Assembly: GCA_030637515.1 (NCBI GenBank)
Contig: DAOWGM010000143.1
Span: 1 to 64,000 of the forward strand
DNA from: Bacteroidales bacterium
GTDB lineage: Bacteria; Bacteroidota; Bacteroidia; Bacteroidales; UBA12077
Reading direction: 5' to 3'
DNA length: 64,000 bases
The notes under the pieces were generated by a model, which saw nothing but the letters and a program-made list of their open reading frames with translations, was not told the DNA's origin and did not search any database. Of the stretch, positions 9,808 to 19,235 are shown one piece after another (the stretch's first letter is position 1; each line of letters starts with the position of its first letter). The position numbers and the translations under genes were made by a program.

Positions 9808-9834
9808 CGCTGATCATAAACATCTTGACATTCG

Positions 9835-10563
9835 ATGAACCTAACCATTGATATTGGAAATACCAGGAGTAAGATTGCCATCTTTAAACAAAATGAAATT
9901 ATTGAAATGGTTACTGAAGATGAACTTTCAGTTTCTGTTCTTAAGGAAATCTTTTTGAAAAATCCAGAAATCAAGTTTACTATTTTATCTTCTGTAAAGG
10001 ATGTTGATCCTGAAATTATTAATTTAATAAAATCGAAATCAGACTATTTTCTTGATTTAAATAAAGACACACCTATTCCTATTGAAAATTTATACAAAAC
10101 TAAATCAACATTAGGAAAAGACCGACTGGCAGCAATAATTGGAGCAAACAATATTTTCCCTAACACAAGCGTTTTGGTGATTGATATGGGAACTGCCATA
10201 ACTTTTGATTTTATTAATAACAAAAATCAATATTTGGGTGGAACGATTTCTCCAGGGATGGAAATGAGATTTAAAGCTTTAAATCATTTTACAGAAAAAT
10301 TACCATTATTGAATAAAAAAGAAGATTATAATACTATTGCTGAAACAACTGAAGATGCAATAATTTCAGGAGTTCAGAATGGAATAATATTTGAAACCGA
10401 CAGTTATATAAAAAAGCTAAAAGAAAAATATGAAGACTTAAAAGTAATTTTAACAGGAGGAGATGCTATTTTCTTTGATAAAAAGCTAAAAAATGCCATC
10501 TTTGTAAATTTGAATTTAAATTATATAGGATTAAACGAAATTTTAGAATATAATATACGATAA
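9835..10563 (+). CDS. coaX: Type III pantothenate kinase
   Basis: Phosphorylates pantothenate, the first step of coenzyme A synthesis. The 242 residues belong to the ASKHA fold. The phosphate-binding DIGNTRSKIA starts at Asp5, TLGKDRLA is at 92-99, IDMGTAITFDF at 116-126 and GGTISPG at 135-141. Asp117 fits the catalytic base of CoaX. It begins the run that continues with an outer-membrane protein: the stop TAA and the next ATG share one base (10563), so the two are translationally coupled. Confidence 0.94.
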   Translation: MNLTIDIGNTRSKIAIFKQNEIIEMVTEDELSVSVLKEIFLKNPEIKFTILSSVKDVDPEIINLIKSKSDYFLDLNKDTPIPIENLYKTKSTLGKDRLAAIIGANNIFPNTSVLVIDMGTAITFDFINNKNQYLGGTISPGMEMRFKALNHFTEKLPLLNKKEDYNTIAETTEDAIISGVQNGIIFETDSYIKKLKEKYEDLKVILTGGDAIFFDKKLKNAIFVNLNLNYIGLNEILEYNIR

Positions 10564-11870
10564 TGATCAAAAGATATTTAATAATAACAGCAATATTAAT
10601 AACAACCAATATATTTTCTTTTAGTCAAAGTGTAACAAACTCACCTTACACCAGATTTGGCATAGGCGAAATAGATCGTAACGGATTTAACCACAGCGTT
10701 GCTATGGGAGGCTTATCAACTGGACTAAGAACAAAAAATCAGATTAATTATCTTAATCCTGCAGCTATAAATGCCCAAGATACAATGTCATTTATTTTTG
10801 ATGTTGGCATTTCCGGCATTCTTAAAGATTTATCAACTGAAACATCCAGTTCTGAATTTAATGATTTTTCCTTTGATCATTTAGCCATTTCTTTTCCAAT
10901 TAAGAGATGGTGGTTTGCAAGTATTGGAGTATCTCCTTATTCTAAAGTTGGTTATGACATTCAGTACTCCTCAGAGTTTGAATATAATGATACTGTAAAT
11001 CAGTATAATGGATTTTATGGTACAGGTGGCATAACTCAACTTTTTATAAGCAATTCCTTCAAATTACATAAAAATTTCTCCATTGGACTAAATATTAATT
11101 ATCTATTTGGGTCTATAGAACAATATGATCAATCATATTTAGATCGTTTAGACAGTTATTGCACTGTAGTTGAAGATAAAATTACTTTAAGCAAAGTAAA
11201 TTACGATATTGGATTACAATATTTCAACACTTTTAAACAAAAATATTTTTATGTAATTGGTTTCGTATATTCAAACAAAACTGTTTTCAACTCAGAAAAG
11301 CAGAATAACGTTTTCATGACTGAAAATTTTAATCTTTATGATGTTAATGTTATTACTTATCTAAACCATTACGAGAGCGTTTATGATACAATTTCTTCTG
11401 AGACAGATGATAATTTTAAGTTAGAGATGCCTGCAAAGTATAGTATAGGTTTTACAGTAGGTCAGACTAATAAATTTGTTTTAGGATTTGATTATTCTTA
11501 TCAGGACTGGACAAATATCAAATCATTAAATAATGATAATAATTTTGACGTCGACCAAAATATTAATGTTGGTTTGGAGTATACACCAAATATTTTTTCA
11601 CTTAGAAATTACATGAAAAAGATTAGCTATAGAGCTGGTTTTTACTATAATGATAGTTATCTGAAACTAAATAATGAAAAGATTATAAATTATGGCATAA
11701 CATTTGGATTAGGTTTTCCAGTAGGTAACAAGAAAACCAGTTTAAACATGTCATATACTTTAGGCAAAAGAGGAACAACAGATTATGGATTAATTGAAGA
11801 AAATTATTCTTCCTTTGGAATTAATTTAACATTATATGACTTTTGGTTTATAAAACGTAAATTTCAATAA
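10563..11870 (+). CDS. Outer-membrane beta-barrel protein
   Basis: A 435-residue protein with a signal peptide (1-21, ending FSFSQ). It then shows alternating hydrophobic/aromatic strands and many Asn/Tyr residues, as in transport-type barrels. NSPYTRFGIGEI followed by AMGGLS and YLNPAA near the N-terminus resembles the start of FadL/PorV-like and other Bacteroidetes outer-membrane proteins. The barrel is inferred from the strand pattern; the cargo is unknown. It overlaps coaX by 1 bp and is followed after 14 bp by a TPR gene. Confidence 0.8.
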   Translation: MIKRYLIITAILITTNIFSFSQSVTNSPYTRFGIGEIDRNGFNHSVAMGGLSTGLRTKNQINYLNPAAINAQDTMSFIFDVGISGILKDLSTETSSSEFNDFSFDHLAISFPIKRWWFASIGVSPYSKVGYDIQYSSEFEYNDTVNQYNGFYGTGGITQLFISNSFKLHKNFSIGLNINYLFGSIEQYDQSYLDRLDSYCTVVEDKITLSKVNYDIGLQYFNTFKQKYFYVIGFVYSNKTVFNSEKQNNVFMTENFNLYDVNVITYLNHYESVYDTISSETDDNFKLEMPAKYSIGFTVGQTNKFVLGFDYSYQDWTNIKSLNNDNNFDVDQNINVGLEYTPNIFSLRNYMKKISYRAGFYYNDSYLKLNNEKIINYGITFGLGFPVGNKKTSLNMSYTLGKRGTTDYGLIEENYSSFGINLTLYDFWFIKRKFQ

Positions 11871-11884
11871 TAAAATATAATAAA

Positions 11885-13225
11885 ATGAAAACATTAGCAA
11901 AAGGGATTTTAACAGCATTATTAATCTTAGCCATTAGCTCTGTTTTTGGGCAAAAAGGAGTTGAAGATGGTTCAAGATTCGGACATGGCGCAGACAGTAT
12001 TAGATGTATAAGAAATTTCTCGTTATTCAGAGAATATGTTAAACAAAATAACTATGATCTTGCAAAAGAACCGTGGAAAATTGTATACGCTGAATGTCCA
12101 AAAGCAACTAAATACATATACATTGATGGTATTAGAATGTTAGAAATTGACATCAAGAAGACAAATGATGAGATTCAGAAAGAGGTGTTAATTGATAGCA
12201 TGATGAACATATACGATCAAAGAATTAAATATTACGGACAAAAAGGCTATGTTTTAGGAAATAAAGGTGTTAATTTTATTAAGTATTCAAAAAGTTCAGT
12301 TGAAAATATGCAAAAAGGTTATGACTTTTTGAAAGAGTCAATAACAATTGAAAAACATAAAAGTGGTCCTGCACAGTTATTAACCTTTATGCAAGCATCA
12401 AATTCTTTATTTAAAGCACAAGCTATAGAAGCTGGTGAGGTTGTAGCAGATTTTGGAATGATTGTTGAAATTACAGATCTTGTAATTAAGAGTGGTACCA
12501 ACAGAGCACCGAATATGAAAATGGTTAAAGCTTCTGTTGAAAATATATTTGAAGAAAGCGGAGCAGCTAACTGTGACGATCTAGTTCCATTTTATGCTAC
12601 AAAATATGCAGAAACTCCAGAAGATATCGAATTTCTAAGAAAAGCTACAGATCTTTTACGTTCAACCAAATGTACAGATTCAGACCTTTTCTTTAATATG
12701 GCTGAAAAACTAAATTCTATTGAACCAAGTGCTTTACTTGCAAAAGAATTAGCAAAAATAAATAACCAGAAAGAAAATCTTGAAGATGCAGCACGATATT
12801 ATAAACAAGCTATTGAAATGCAAAGCGATAATATTGAAAAAGCAAATTATTATCTTGAGCTTGGTGATGTTACAAGACGACTAGGTAATTATTCACAAGC
12901 AAGAACTTATGCCTTAAACTCAATTGAGCTTAATCCTGAAAATGGGTATCCATATTTATTAATTGGAAATATTTATGCAGCTTCAAGTAAATCATGTAGT
13001 GAAGATAATTTTGAACAAAAAGCAGTATACTGGGCAGCAGTTGATAAATTTGCAAAAGCTAAATCAATTGATCCAGAATTAGCAGTCGATGCAAATAAGT
13101 TTATTGAAGCATATAGACCTCATTTCCCTGATACTGAAACAATATTTTTCTATGGATTAAAAGTAGGTGATACTTATACAGTAGAATGCTGGATAAATGA
13201 AAAAACAACTGTCAGATCAAGATAA
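11885..13225 (+). CDS. Secreted tetratricopeptide-repeat protein
   Basis: A 446-residue exported protein: signal peptide about 1-22 (ending SVFGQ), then a helical domain. Clear TPR-like repeats lie in the last third, for example EDAARYYKQAIEMQSDNIEK and NYSQARTYALNSIELNPENGYPY. Such proteins are scaffolds in the periplasm or at the outer membrane. Its place between an outer-membrane barrel and LptC suggests an envelope-assembly role, but no partner can be named. The last 29 bp overlap the lptC start, which implies coupled translation. Confidence 0.83.
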   Translation: MKTLAKGILTALLILAISSVFGQKGVEDGSRFGHGADSIRCIRNFSLFREYVKQNNYDLAKEPWKIVYAECPKATKYIYIDGIRMLEIDIKKTNDEIQKEVLIDSMMNIYDQRIKYYGQKGYVLGNKGVNFIKYSKSSVENMQKGYDFLKESITIEKHKSGPAQLLTFMQASNSLFKAQAIEAGEVVADFGMIVEITDLVIKSGTNRAPNMKMVKASVENIFEESGAANCDDLVPFYATKYAETPEDIEFLRKATDLLRSTKCTDSDLFFNMAEKLNSIEPSALLAKELAKINNQKENLEDAARYYKQAIEMQSDNIEKANYYLELGDVTRRLGNYSQARTYALNSIELNPENGYPYLLIGNIYAASSKSCSEDNFEQKAVYWAAVDKFAKAKSIDPELAVDANKFIEAYRPHFPDTETIFFYGLKVGDTYTVECWINEKTTVRSR

Positions 13226-13817
13226 ACATATAAGCAAGCAAAGCTTTCTAAACATAATAATTCCTGTTTTTACAGGGATTATTATGTTTTTTTCTTCATG
13301 CAATAGTAGTGACATAGAAAAAATAAATGCTATCCCAAGCGAATTACATGCACCTACTATGGCAGTTTCAAATACCGAACTTATATATAGTGAAAACGGT
13401 TTAATTAAAAGAAAGCTTATATCTCCTCAAATTAACCAATACCTTAACATAGAAAAACCTTATACCGAATTTCCAGAAGGTTTGCATGTTGAATTTTATG
13501 ATTCAACCGAGAATGTATCTTCATATATTAAAGCGAAATATTGTATTAACGATGAAACGGAACAACTTTGGACTGCTCAAAACAATGTTGTTGTAGTTAG
13601 TGCTAAAGGAGACACCTTAAATACAGAATTTTTAATCTGGAATCAAAAAACAAAAAAAATATACTCCAACCAATATGTGCGCATATCAAATAAGAATGGT
13701 GTTGTTCACGGGAAAGGCTTTGAGGCTGATGAAGACCTTACAAATTGGGAAATTAAACAAACTTCAGGAACCATTAGTATTGATAAAGAAGATGAAAAAG
13801 AAGAAGAAAATAAATAG
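13197..13817 (+). CDS. lptC: LPS export protein LptC
   Basis: LptC-family component of the bridge that carries lipopolysaccharide across the periplasm. In 206 residues it has an N-terminal hydrophobic segment (18-33) ending in FFSSC (Cys35), so it may be a lipoprotein rather than a plain membrane-anchored LptC. After it comes the beta-jellyroll pattern typical of the family (ELIYSENGLIKRKLISP, FPEGLHVEFYD, WTAQNNVVVVSAKGDTLNTE, GVVHGKGFEAD). The acidic, Lys/Glu-rich C-terminus overlaps the next small gene. It overlaps the TPR gene at its start. Confidence 0.87.
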   Translation: MKKQLSDQDKHISKQSFLNIIIPVFTGIIMFFSSCNSSDIEKINAIPSELHAPTMAVSNTELIYSENGLIKRKLISPQINQYLNIEKPYTEFPEGLHVEFYDSTENVSSYIKAKYCINDETEQLWTAQNNVVVVSAKGDTLNTEFLIWNQKTKKIYSNQYVRISNKNGVVHGKGFEADEDLTNWEIKQTSGTISIDKEDEKEEENK

Positions 13818-13998
13818 TCTGGAAATTTTATGGTTCGCAACTGCATTACTCTGTTTTTTTGCAGCAATTCATCAAACTTATCGCGAGGGTTTCTCAAAAA
13901 GTTATATTCTATTTATTTTTACAGTAATGGCAGTAATTATGTATTTACTTAGAAGATATTTAAGAATAAATAAGAAATCAGACGAGCCTAATGGATAA
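13792..13998 (+). CDS. Small two-helix membrane protein
   Basis: A 68-residue protein starting at the ATG at 13792, inside the last 26 bp of lptC in another frame. It has a Lys-rich N-terminus (MKKKKK), a first hydrophobic helix at about 10-27, a short loop (HQTYREGFSKS) and a second helix at about 38-54, then a basic tail. It lies between LptC and a periplasmic foldase and is probably co-translated with lptC. No named family is recognised. Confidence 0.68.
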   Translation: MKKKKKINSLEILWFATALLCFFAAIHQTYREGFSKSYILFIFTVMAVIMYLLRRYLRINKKSDEPNG

Positions 13999-14302
13999 TT
14001 CGTTTATATATGGATCATTAATTGTATTATTCTTTGTTTTTAAACTTCTCTGAAGTGCGTTTAATTCAACAAGCCCAATGCCTGTTATCATTCAACACTA
14101 TTGAATTATATTAGCTCCCACATACAGGATTTTAGATAAAAAAATGTAAATTATCACTGCACAAGAAATTATCCCTTTTAAATTTCGAAAAGAATGATTT
14201 AAAATACTAAATTTGCCAATTATTATTAGGCGTAATTAGCTCTACTAATAATTAAAATTAGTATATTCGAATCTTATAAATTTTTGACAAAAACAACATT
14301 CA
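13999..14302. other. Gene-free spacer upstream of the PpiD-type gene
   Basis: About 300 bp without a supported gene. It holds candidate -7 elements TAAATTTG (14208-14215) and TATATTCG (14262-14269) on the plus strand, the second 33 bp before the next ATG. Both lack a clear TTG at the right distance. No hairpin terminator is seen. Confidence 0.4.
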
Positions 14303-16420
14303 ATGGCAACATTAGAGAAAATTAGAAACCGTGCAGGAGTATTAGTTGCAGTGGTAATTGGAATGGCACTAATAGCATTTATACTTGGAGATTTCTCAAA
14401 TTCAGGAGGAGCATTGTTTTCAAACTCACAGTTTGAAATTGCAGAAATATCCGGAAAATCAGTTCCATATCAAAAATACCAGAAGGAACTAAACAATATT
14501 ATGGAAATAACTAAGTTTAGTACTGGTCAATCAACACTTGACGAGCCTTCAGTTCAGAGAATTAGAGAACAAACATGGACTCAAATGGTAAGAGAATATG
14601 TTCTTGAAGATGAATATAATGACTTAGGTATAGATATTTGTAGCCAAGAGCTATGGGATATGGTTCAAGGAGAAAATATACATCCAATTATCAGGAATTT
14701 ATTTACAAATCCTGAAACAGGTGAACTTAATACCTTAGCTGTAATTCGTTTTTTAAAATCATATGATCAGGATCCAACAGGACAACAAAAAGCTTATTGG
14801 TTGTTCATCGAAGATCAAATGATACAAGAAAGAATGTATTCTAAATACCTTAACTTAATAAGTAAGGGACTTTATTCTACTAAATTAGAAGCTCAATCAG
14901 AGTTAAGTTATATTAACAAAAAAGTTGATTTTGAATTTGTCTTTCAAAACTTTCAAACTGTTCCTGATAGTACTATAGAAATTTCAACAAGCGAGCTTAA
15001 GGAGTATTATAATAATCATCAATCAGAATATAAACAAACTGCATTAAGAGCAATTGAATACATTACATTTGATGTTGTTGCATCTGAAGAAGATAAAAAA
15101 GAAGCTGAAGACTGGATTACTAATATCCAACCAGATTTTGCAAGTACAGAGAACAATATTGAATTTGCACATTTAAATAGTGAAGTTCCTGTTGATAATT
15201 CATTTTACAAACAAGATGAACTTCCTGAAAACATAAAAGATATTATTTTTAACGAAGAAAAAGGATTCATTTATGGTCCTTATTTTGAAAACGAAACATA
15301 TTATCTTGCTAAGTTATCTGAAATTAAATTCCTTCCAGATTCTGTTAAGGCAAAACACATTTTAATTCAGCCAACTAGTAATGAAAGTGCTGCACAAGTT
15401 TATGCACTTGCTGATAGTTTAATATCATTATTAAAAAGCGGAACCAGTTTCGCTTCTCTTTCAGAGAAATATTCTGCTGATAAAGCAGCTAACGAAAAAG
15501 ATGGAGACTTAGGATGGTTCAGAGCAAACCAAATGGTTACTCCGTTTAGTGATACTTGTTTTAGTGCAAAAATCGGAGAATACAAAATGGTTGCTACCGA
15601 ATTTGGTTTACATATTGTTCAGGTTACTGATAAAGCAAGAAGTGAGAAAAAAGTACAACTTGCAGTTATTGGTCGAAAACTACAACCAGGTTCTGAAACT
15701 TATCAAAAGACTTATGGTCAGGCAAGTAAATTTGCAGGAAATAACCACACATACGAAGCTTTTATTCAAGCAATTGAGCAAGATGGTTTAACAAAAAAAG
15801 TTGCTAATAATATTAAAGAAAGTGATCAGCAACTAGCAGGCTTAGAATATCCAAGAGAATTTATAAGATCAATATACAGTACTGATAATAATGAAATAAT
15901 AACATCCCAGAACAATCCTATTTTCGAATTAGGAAACAGATTCGTTATTGGTTTTGTAAGTGACGTAAAAGAAGAAGGATTCGCTTCAATTGAGCAAGTT
16001 AAACCACAATTAATGGTTCAGGTTAAAAAGGAAAAAAAGGCAGATTTATTAGCAGAAAAATTCAATAAAATATTGAAAGATAATCCTGATTTAATGAACT
16101 TAGCCAGTAATCTTAATACTGATGTTTACGAAGCAACAGATATTAATTTTAGATCATATGCAATTCCTAATGCAGGTATTGAACCTAAAATCATTGCAGT
16201 TGCAACATCAATGGAGCAAGATCAGATTTCAGGTCCTGTAAAAGGTAGTAATGGAGTTTTTGTATTAAAAGTTAATGCAATTAGAGCTGATGAAGTTTCT
16301 AATTCCGATCTACAGCAAATGCAAATGATTACTCAATTCCAGAACAGGGCTAATTATGAAGCCTTTGAAGCTTTAAAAGAACGTGCTGGAATTATTGATA
16401 AAAGATCAAAATTCTATTAG
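14303..16420 (+). CDS. ppiD: PpiD/SurA-type peptidyl-prolyl isomerase
   Basis: Membrane-anchored periplasmic folding factor. In 705 residues there is one N-terminal membrane helix (about 12-33, VLVAVVIGMALIAFILG), then a SurA_N-like helical chaperone region. A parvulin-type (PPIC) domain lies at about 349-440, starting AKHILIQP and containing DLGWFRANQMV and GLHIVQV. A second degenerate parvulin-like region follows. The architecture matches PpiD of Gram-negative bacteria and it likely assists outer-membrane protein folding, fitting the barrel and LPS-export genes just upstream. Family assignment is firm; the symbol is by analogy. Confidence 0.9.
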   Translation: MATLEKIRNRAGVLVAVVIGMALIAFILGDFSNSGGALFSNSQFEIAEISGKSVPYQKYQKELNNIMEITKFSTGQSTLDEPSVQRIREQTWTQMVREYVLEDEYNDLGIDICSQELWDMVQGENIHPIIRNLFTNPETGELNTLAVIRFLKSYDQDPTGQQKAYWLFIEDQMIQERMYSKYLNLISKGLYSTKLEAQSELSYINKKVDFEFVFQNFQTVPDSTIEISTSELKEYYNNHQSEYKQTALRAIEYITFDVVASEEDKKEAEDWITNIQPDFASTENNIEFAHLNSEVPVDNSFYKQDELPENIKDIIFNEEKGFIYGPYFENETYYLAKLSEIKFLPDSVKAKHILIQPTSNESAAQVYALADSLISLLKSGTSFASLSEKYSADKAANEKDGDLGWFRANQMVTPFSDTCFSAKIGEYKMVATEFGLHIVQVTDKARSEKKVQLAVIGRKLQPGSETYQKTYGQASKFAGNNHTYEAFIQAIEQDGLTKKVANNIKESDQQLAGLEYPREFIRSIYSTDNNEIITSQNNPIFELGNRFVIGFVSDVKEEGFASIEQVKPQLMVQVKKEKKADLLAEKFNKILKDNPDLMNLASNLNTDVYEATDINFRSYAIPNAGIEPKIIAVATSMEQDQISGPVKGSNGVFVLKVNAIRADEVSNSDLQQMQMITQFQNRANYEAFEALKERAGIIDKRSKFY

Positions 16421-16442
16421 AATAAACTCACAATCATATGAA

Positions 16443-16477
16443 AAGCGGAATGTAAATTTACATTCCGCTTTTTTTAT
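16443..16477 (+). terminator. Intrinsic terminator after the PpiD-type gene
   Basis: A perfect 28-nt inverted repeat (16443-16470), with arms AAGCGGAATGTAAA and its complement, is followed by a T run on the plus strand. It lies about 20 bp after the stop codon. The T run on the other strand is weaker. Confidence 0.9.
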
Positions 16478-16492
16478 TCTTTCGGATTATAT

Positions 16493-16517
16493 AAAAAAGC
16501 CCGCATTACTGCGAGCT
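16493..16517 (-). terminator. Intrinsic terminator at the end of the yqeY/dcw transcript
   Basis: On the minus strand AGCTCGCA pairs with TGCGGGCT (one G-T pair) around a GTAA loop, followed by TTTTTT. It faces the plus-strand terminator at 16443-16477 and lies 93 bp downstream of the yqeY-like stop. Confidence 0.8.
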
Positions 16518-16609
16518 CCTTCAACTAACCCATTCAAACTTAGAAACTAACTTAAACTTAATTACTTTATTGATCTAAAAATTTAAAAAACTCTTATTCT
16601 TTTAACCGA

Positions 16610-17062
16610 TTAGGACATTAACAATAATTTTACTTTATCTGCAATTGCTTTACCATCAGTTTTTCCCGACAATTCTTTTGATGCTCTTCCCATAACCTTG
16701 CCCATATCAGCCATACTCTTTGCTCCAAGTTCGTCAATAATTTTTTGAACTTGTTTGGTTAATTCCTCATCACTCATTTGTTCAGGTAAATAAACCTCAA
16801 TAATTTTTGCTTCAAACAACTCCTTTTCTGCAAGCTCTTTTCTGTTTTTTTCTTCAAAAATTGTAGCAGATTCTTTTCTTTGTTTTACCAGTCGCTGCAA
16901 AATTTTAACTTCAGTTTCTTCTGTCATTTCATCGCTTGCACCTTTTTCAGTTTTAGCAACTAAAAGGGCTGTTTTTACAGCTCGCAATGCTTCAAGCTTT
17001 TCCTTTTCACGTGCTAACATTGCTTTTTTAATATCTTGATTAATTTTTTCTTCTAAGTTCAT
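16610..17062 (-). CDS. GatB/YqeY domain protein
   Basis: A 150-residue stand-alone GatB/YqeY-domain protein: helical and Lys/Glu-rich N-terminus, then ELTKQVQKIIDELGAKSM and MGKVMGRASKELSGKTDGKAIADKVK, the signature tail of the family. The domain is also the tRNA-binding end of GatB and GatE. The free-standing form is thought to act on tRNA or amidation but has no settled role. It lies 176 bp downstream of ftsZ on the same strand, a usual place in Bacteroidetes. The gap holds a weak TTTTTGC/GCAAAAA hairpin near 17192-17210. Confidence 0.9.
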   Translation of the reverse strand: MNLEEKINQDIKKAMLAREKEKLEALRAVKTALLVAKTEKGASDEMTEETEVKILQRLVKQRKESATIFEEKNRKELAEKELFEAKIIEVYLPEQMSDEELTKQVQKIIDELGAKSMADMGKVMGRASKELSGKTDGKAIADKVKLLLMS

Positions 17063-17238
17063 ATCTTTAATTATTTTCTTACAATATCATATTTTCTTTT
17101 AGCTGCTTTCTATTTGCTTTAAAATGCTATTCAAAATATCTTCTAATTCTAATCTCTTTTAAATTTATTTACAAATATTCAATAGCTCAATATATTTTTG
17201 CCAATAGCAAAAAACTAATTTCCAAAAGCCAATAACAA

Positions 17239-18717
17239 TTAATCTACATTGTCGTGTAAATAAGAATTGTTTGGGTTTAAACTTGCTCCATCTGTATCTT
17301 CATCATCTTTTAAAGAATAACGAGAAACTTTCGAATCATTAGAATGAGCAGGCTGATCTATTTTCAGATTTTTTCTTTTATAAGCCGGTTCACTCTCAAA
17401 TTCGTCGATGTTATCTTTTATTTTTGATGAATCCATTCGTCGCTCCTTCATTCTTTCCCTTGACTCATTCAGTTTTTTTTGAATTTCGGATTGTTTTGTT
17501 TCAACAGCAACCTCAGTTTCTGATTCTGGCTCCTGTAGGACTACAAATTTATCTGCATCAGTATTTCTACTTTTCTTTAAATCGAAATCTAATGTTCTTT
17601 GAGAAAGAATTAAACTTTTATCTTCTTCATCAATAATATCATTATCAAAAACAAGATCTGGAGTATTTTTCTTTATATCACTTTCACCATCTGATAAGGT
17701 AATTGTCTTTTTTGTAGTTTTCTTTGCATATAATTCAGGGATACTACTACTTTCAAATCCAGTTGCAATAACTGTTATACTTATACTGTCGCCCAATTTC
17801 TCATCTAATCCGGTTCCCCATATTATATTCGGACTTGAGCCAACTTCATTATTAACGTAATCTGCAATTTCTCCAATTTCATCCATTGTAATTTCGCTTG
17901 AACCAGACGTAATGTTCAATAATATATTTTCTGTTCCCTGAATATCGTTATCATTTAACAATGGCGAAGTAAGAGCTTGTTGAACTGCATTCACTGCGCG
18001 ATCTTCACCGCTTGCTGTTCCTGTTCCCATTAATGCAACACCACTATCTGAAAGTACTGTTTCTACATCGGCAAAGTCAACATTAATATAACCTGGAACT
18101 GTAATTATTTCAGCAATCCCTTTTGCTCCAGTTGCTAAAACATTATCTGCATAGGAAAATGCTTCTGAAAATTTAAGATTTCCACACACTTCACGTAATT
18201 TCTCGTTATTAATTACGAGTAAAGAATCTACATATTTTTCAATCTCGTTTATTCCTTCAACAGCCTGACTTATGCGTCGTTCACCTTCAAAGCGGAAAGG
18301 AATCGTAACAATAGCTACAGTTAACAAACCTAATTCTTTAGCTGCTTTTGCAATAATTGGAGCTGCACCAGTACCTGTTCCGCCTCCCATTCCAGCAGTA
18401 ATAAAAACCATCTTCGTATTGCCTTCTAAAACTTCAGCAATTTCATTTAGGCTTTCAATAGCTGCTTGTCTGCCAATTTCGGGTTTATTTCCTGCACCGC
18501 GACCTTCAGTTAGTGATTCTCCTAATTGTATTTTTACAGAAACAGGACTGTTAGCCAATGCCTGAGCATCGGTATTACAAACAACAAAATTGACATCTCT
18601 GATTCCTTGCTTGAACATGTGATTAACCGCGTTTCCGCCACCACCACCAACTCCAATAACTTTTATTATGGAAGACCGGTCAACAGGCAAATCAAAATTC
18701 ATTAAATCCTCAGTCAT
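17239..18717 (-). CDS. ftsZ: Cell division GTPase FtsZ
   Basis: Tubulin-like GTPase that forms the division ring. The 492 residues contain GVGGGGGNAVNHM (22-34), the GTP-binding GGGTGTG (111-117) and the catalytic T7 loop NVDFADVETV (about 211-220). A long, charged, variable linker (from about 330) leads to a Bacteroidetes-type C-terminal peptide (NNSYLHDNVD). The length is above the usual 380-400 because of the linker. It is the last classical gene of the dcw cluster and is separated from ftsA by a gene not normally found there. Confidence 0.97.
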   Translation of the reverse strand: MTEDLMNFDLPVDRSSIIKVIGVGGGGGNAVNHMFKQGIRDVNFVVCNTDAQALANSPVSVKIQLGESLTEGRGAGNKPEIGRQAAIESLNEIAEVLEGNTKMVFITAGMGGGTGTGAAPIIAKAAKELGLLTVAIVTIPFRFEGERRISQAVEGINEIEKYVDSLLVINNEKLREVCGNLKFSEAFSYADNVLATGAKGIAEIITVPGYINVDFADVETVLSDSGVALMGTGTASGEDRAVNAVQQALTSPLLNDNDIQGTENILLNITSGSSEITMDEIGEIADYVNNEVGSSPNIIWGTGLDEKLGDSISITVIATGFESSSIPELYAKKTTKKTITLSDGESDIKKNTPDLVFDNDIIDEEDKSLILSQRTLDFDLKKSRNTDADKFVVLQEPESETEVAVETKQSEIQKKLNESRERMKERRMDSSKIKDNIDEFESEPAYKRKNLKIDQPAHSNDSKVSRYSLKDDEDTDGASLNPNNSYLHDNVD

Positions 18718-18809
18718 AATATTATATTTTACAGGTTCTTATTTTTAAATCACAATTTATAAATCTCAAAAATCAAATAATTAACAAATAACAATTCCAA
18801 ATATTCAAA

Positions 18810-19175
18810 CTATTTTGACTTTTCAATAATTGCTGAAAAGATCTTCTTTAATTCTATTGATTCCTGAATTAAATTAGATAAAGTCTGTTTATCTATATTT
18901 TCATTGGTTTCATTTAATAAACTCAACCAATATGTACTCTCCTTTGCCTCTTTTCTACTTATTTTAATTCGAAAAACAAAATCCTTTTTACTTAATGACT
19001 CATTTGCTTCAATATAATTTGCACCCACAGATCCCGAAGAACGAACAACTTGTTTTGCATCTTCATTATTTGCAATAGTTTTGTCGAGTGTTTTAATAAA
19101 AACTCTAACATTCTTTGCAAACTGAAAAGTTCTATCTTCTAAATCATAAGTTTTATTTCTATTGTTTTGAGTCAT
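18810..19175 (-). CDS. Four-helix-bundle protein (23S rRNA IVP family) inside the dcw cluster
   Basis: A 121-residue all-alpha protein of the four-helix-bundle family first found in intervening sequences of 23S rRNA genes (S23/IVP family). Signatures are FAKNVRVFIKTL, the VRSSGSVGANYIEANES motif (about 44-60) and FRIKISRKEAKESTYWLSLL. The role is unknown; some members are structural RNA-associated or mobile-element passengers. It lies between ftsA and ftsZ on the same strand, with unusually AT-rich spacers of 60 bp on the ftsA side and 92 bp on the ftsZ side, unlike the tight spacing of the other dcw genes. That suggests a later insertion. Confidence 0.88.
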   Translation of the reverse strand: MTQNNRNKTYDLEDRTFQFAKNVRVFIKTLDKTIANNEDAKQVVRSSGSVGANYIEANESLSKKDFVFRIKISRKEAKESTYWLSLLNETNENIDKQTLSNLIQESIELKKIFSAIIEKSK

Positions 19176-19235
19176 TGAATATTGTTTGTTTTTTATAATT
19201 TGAAATTTGCTACTTCATTTTTACTAAAAATGCAT

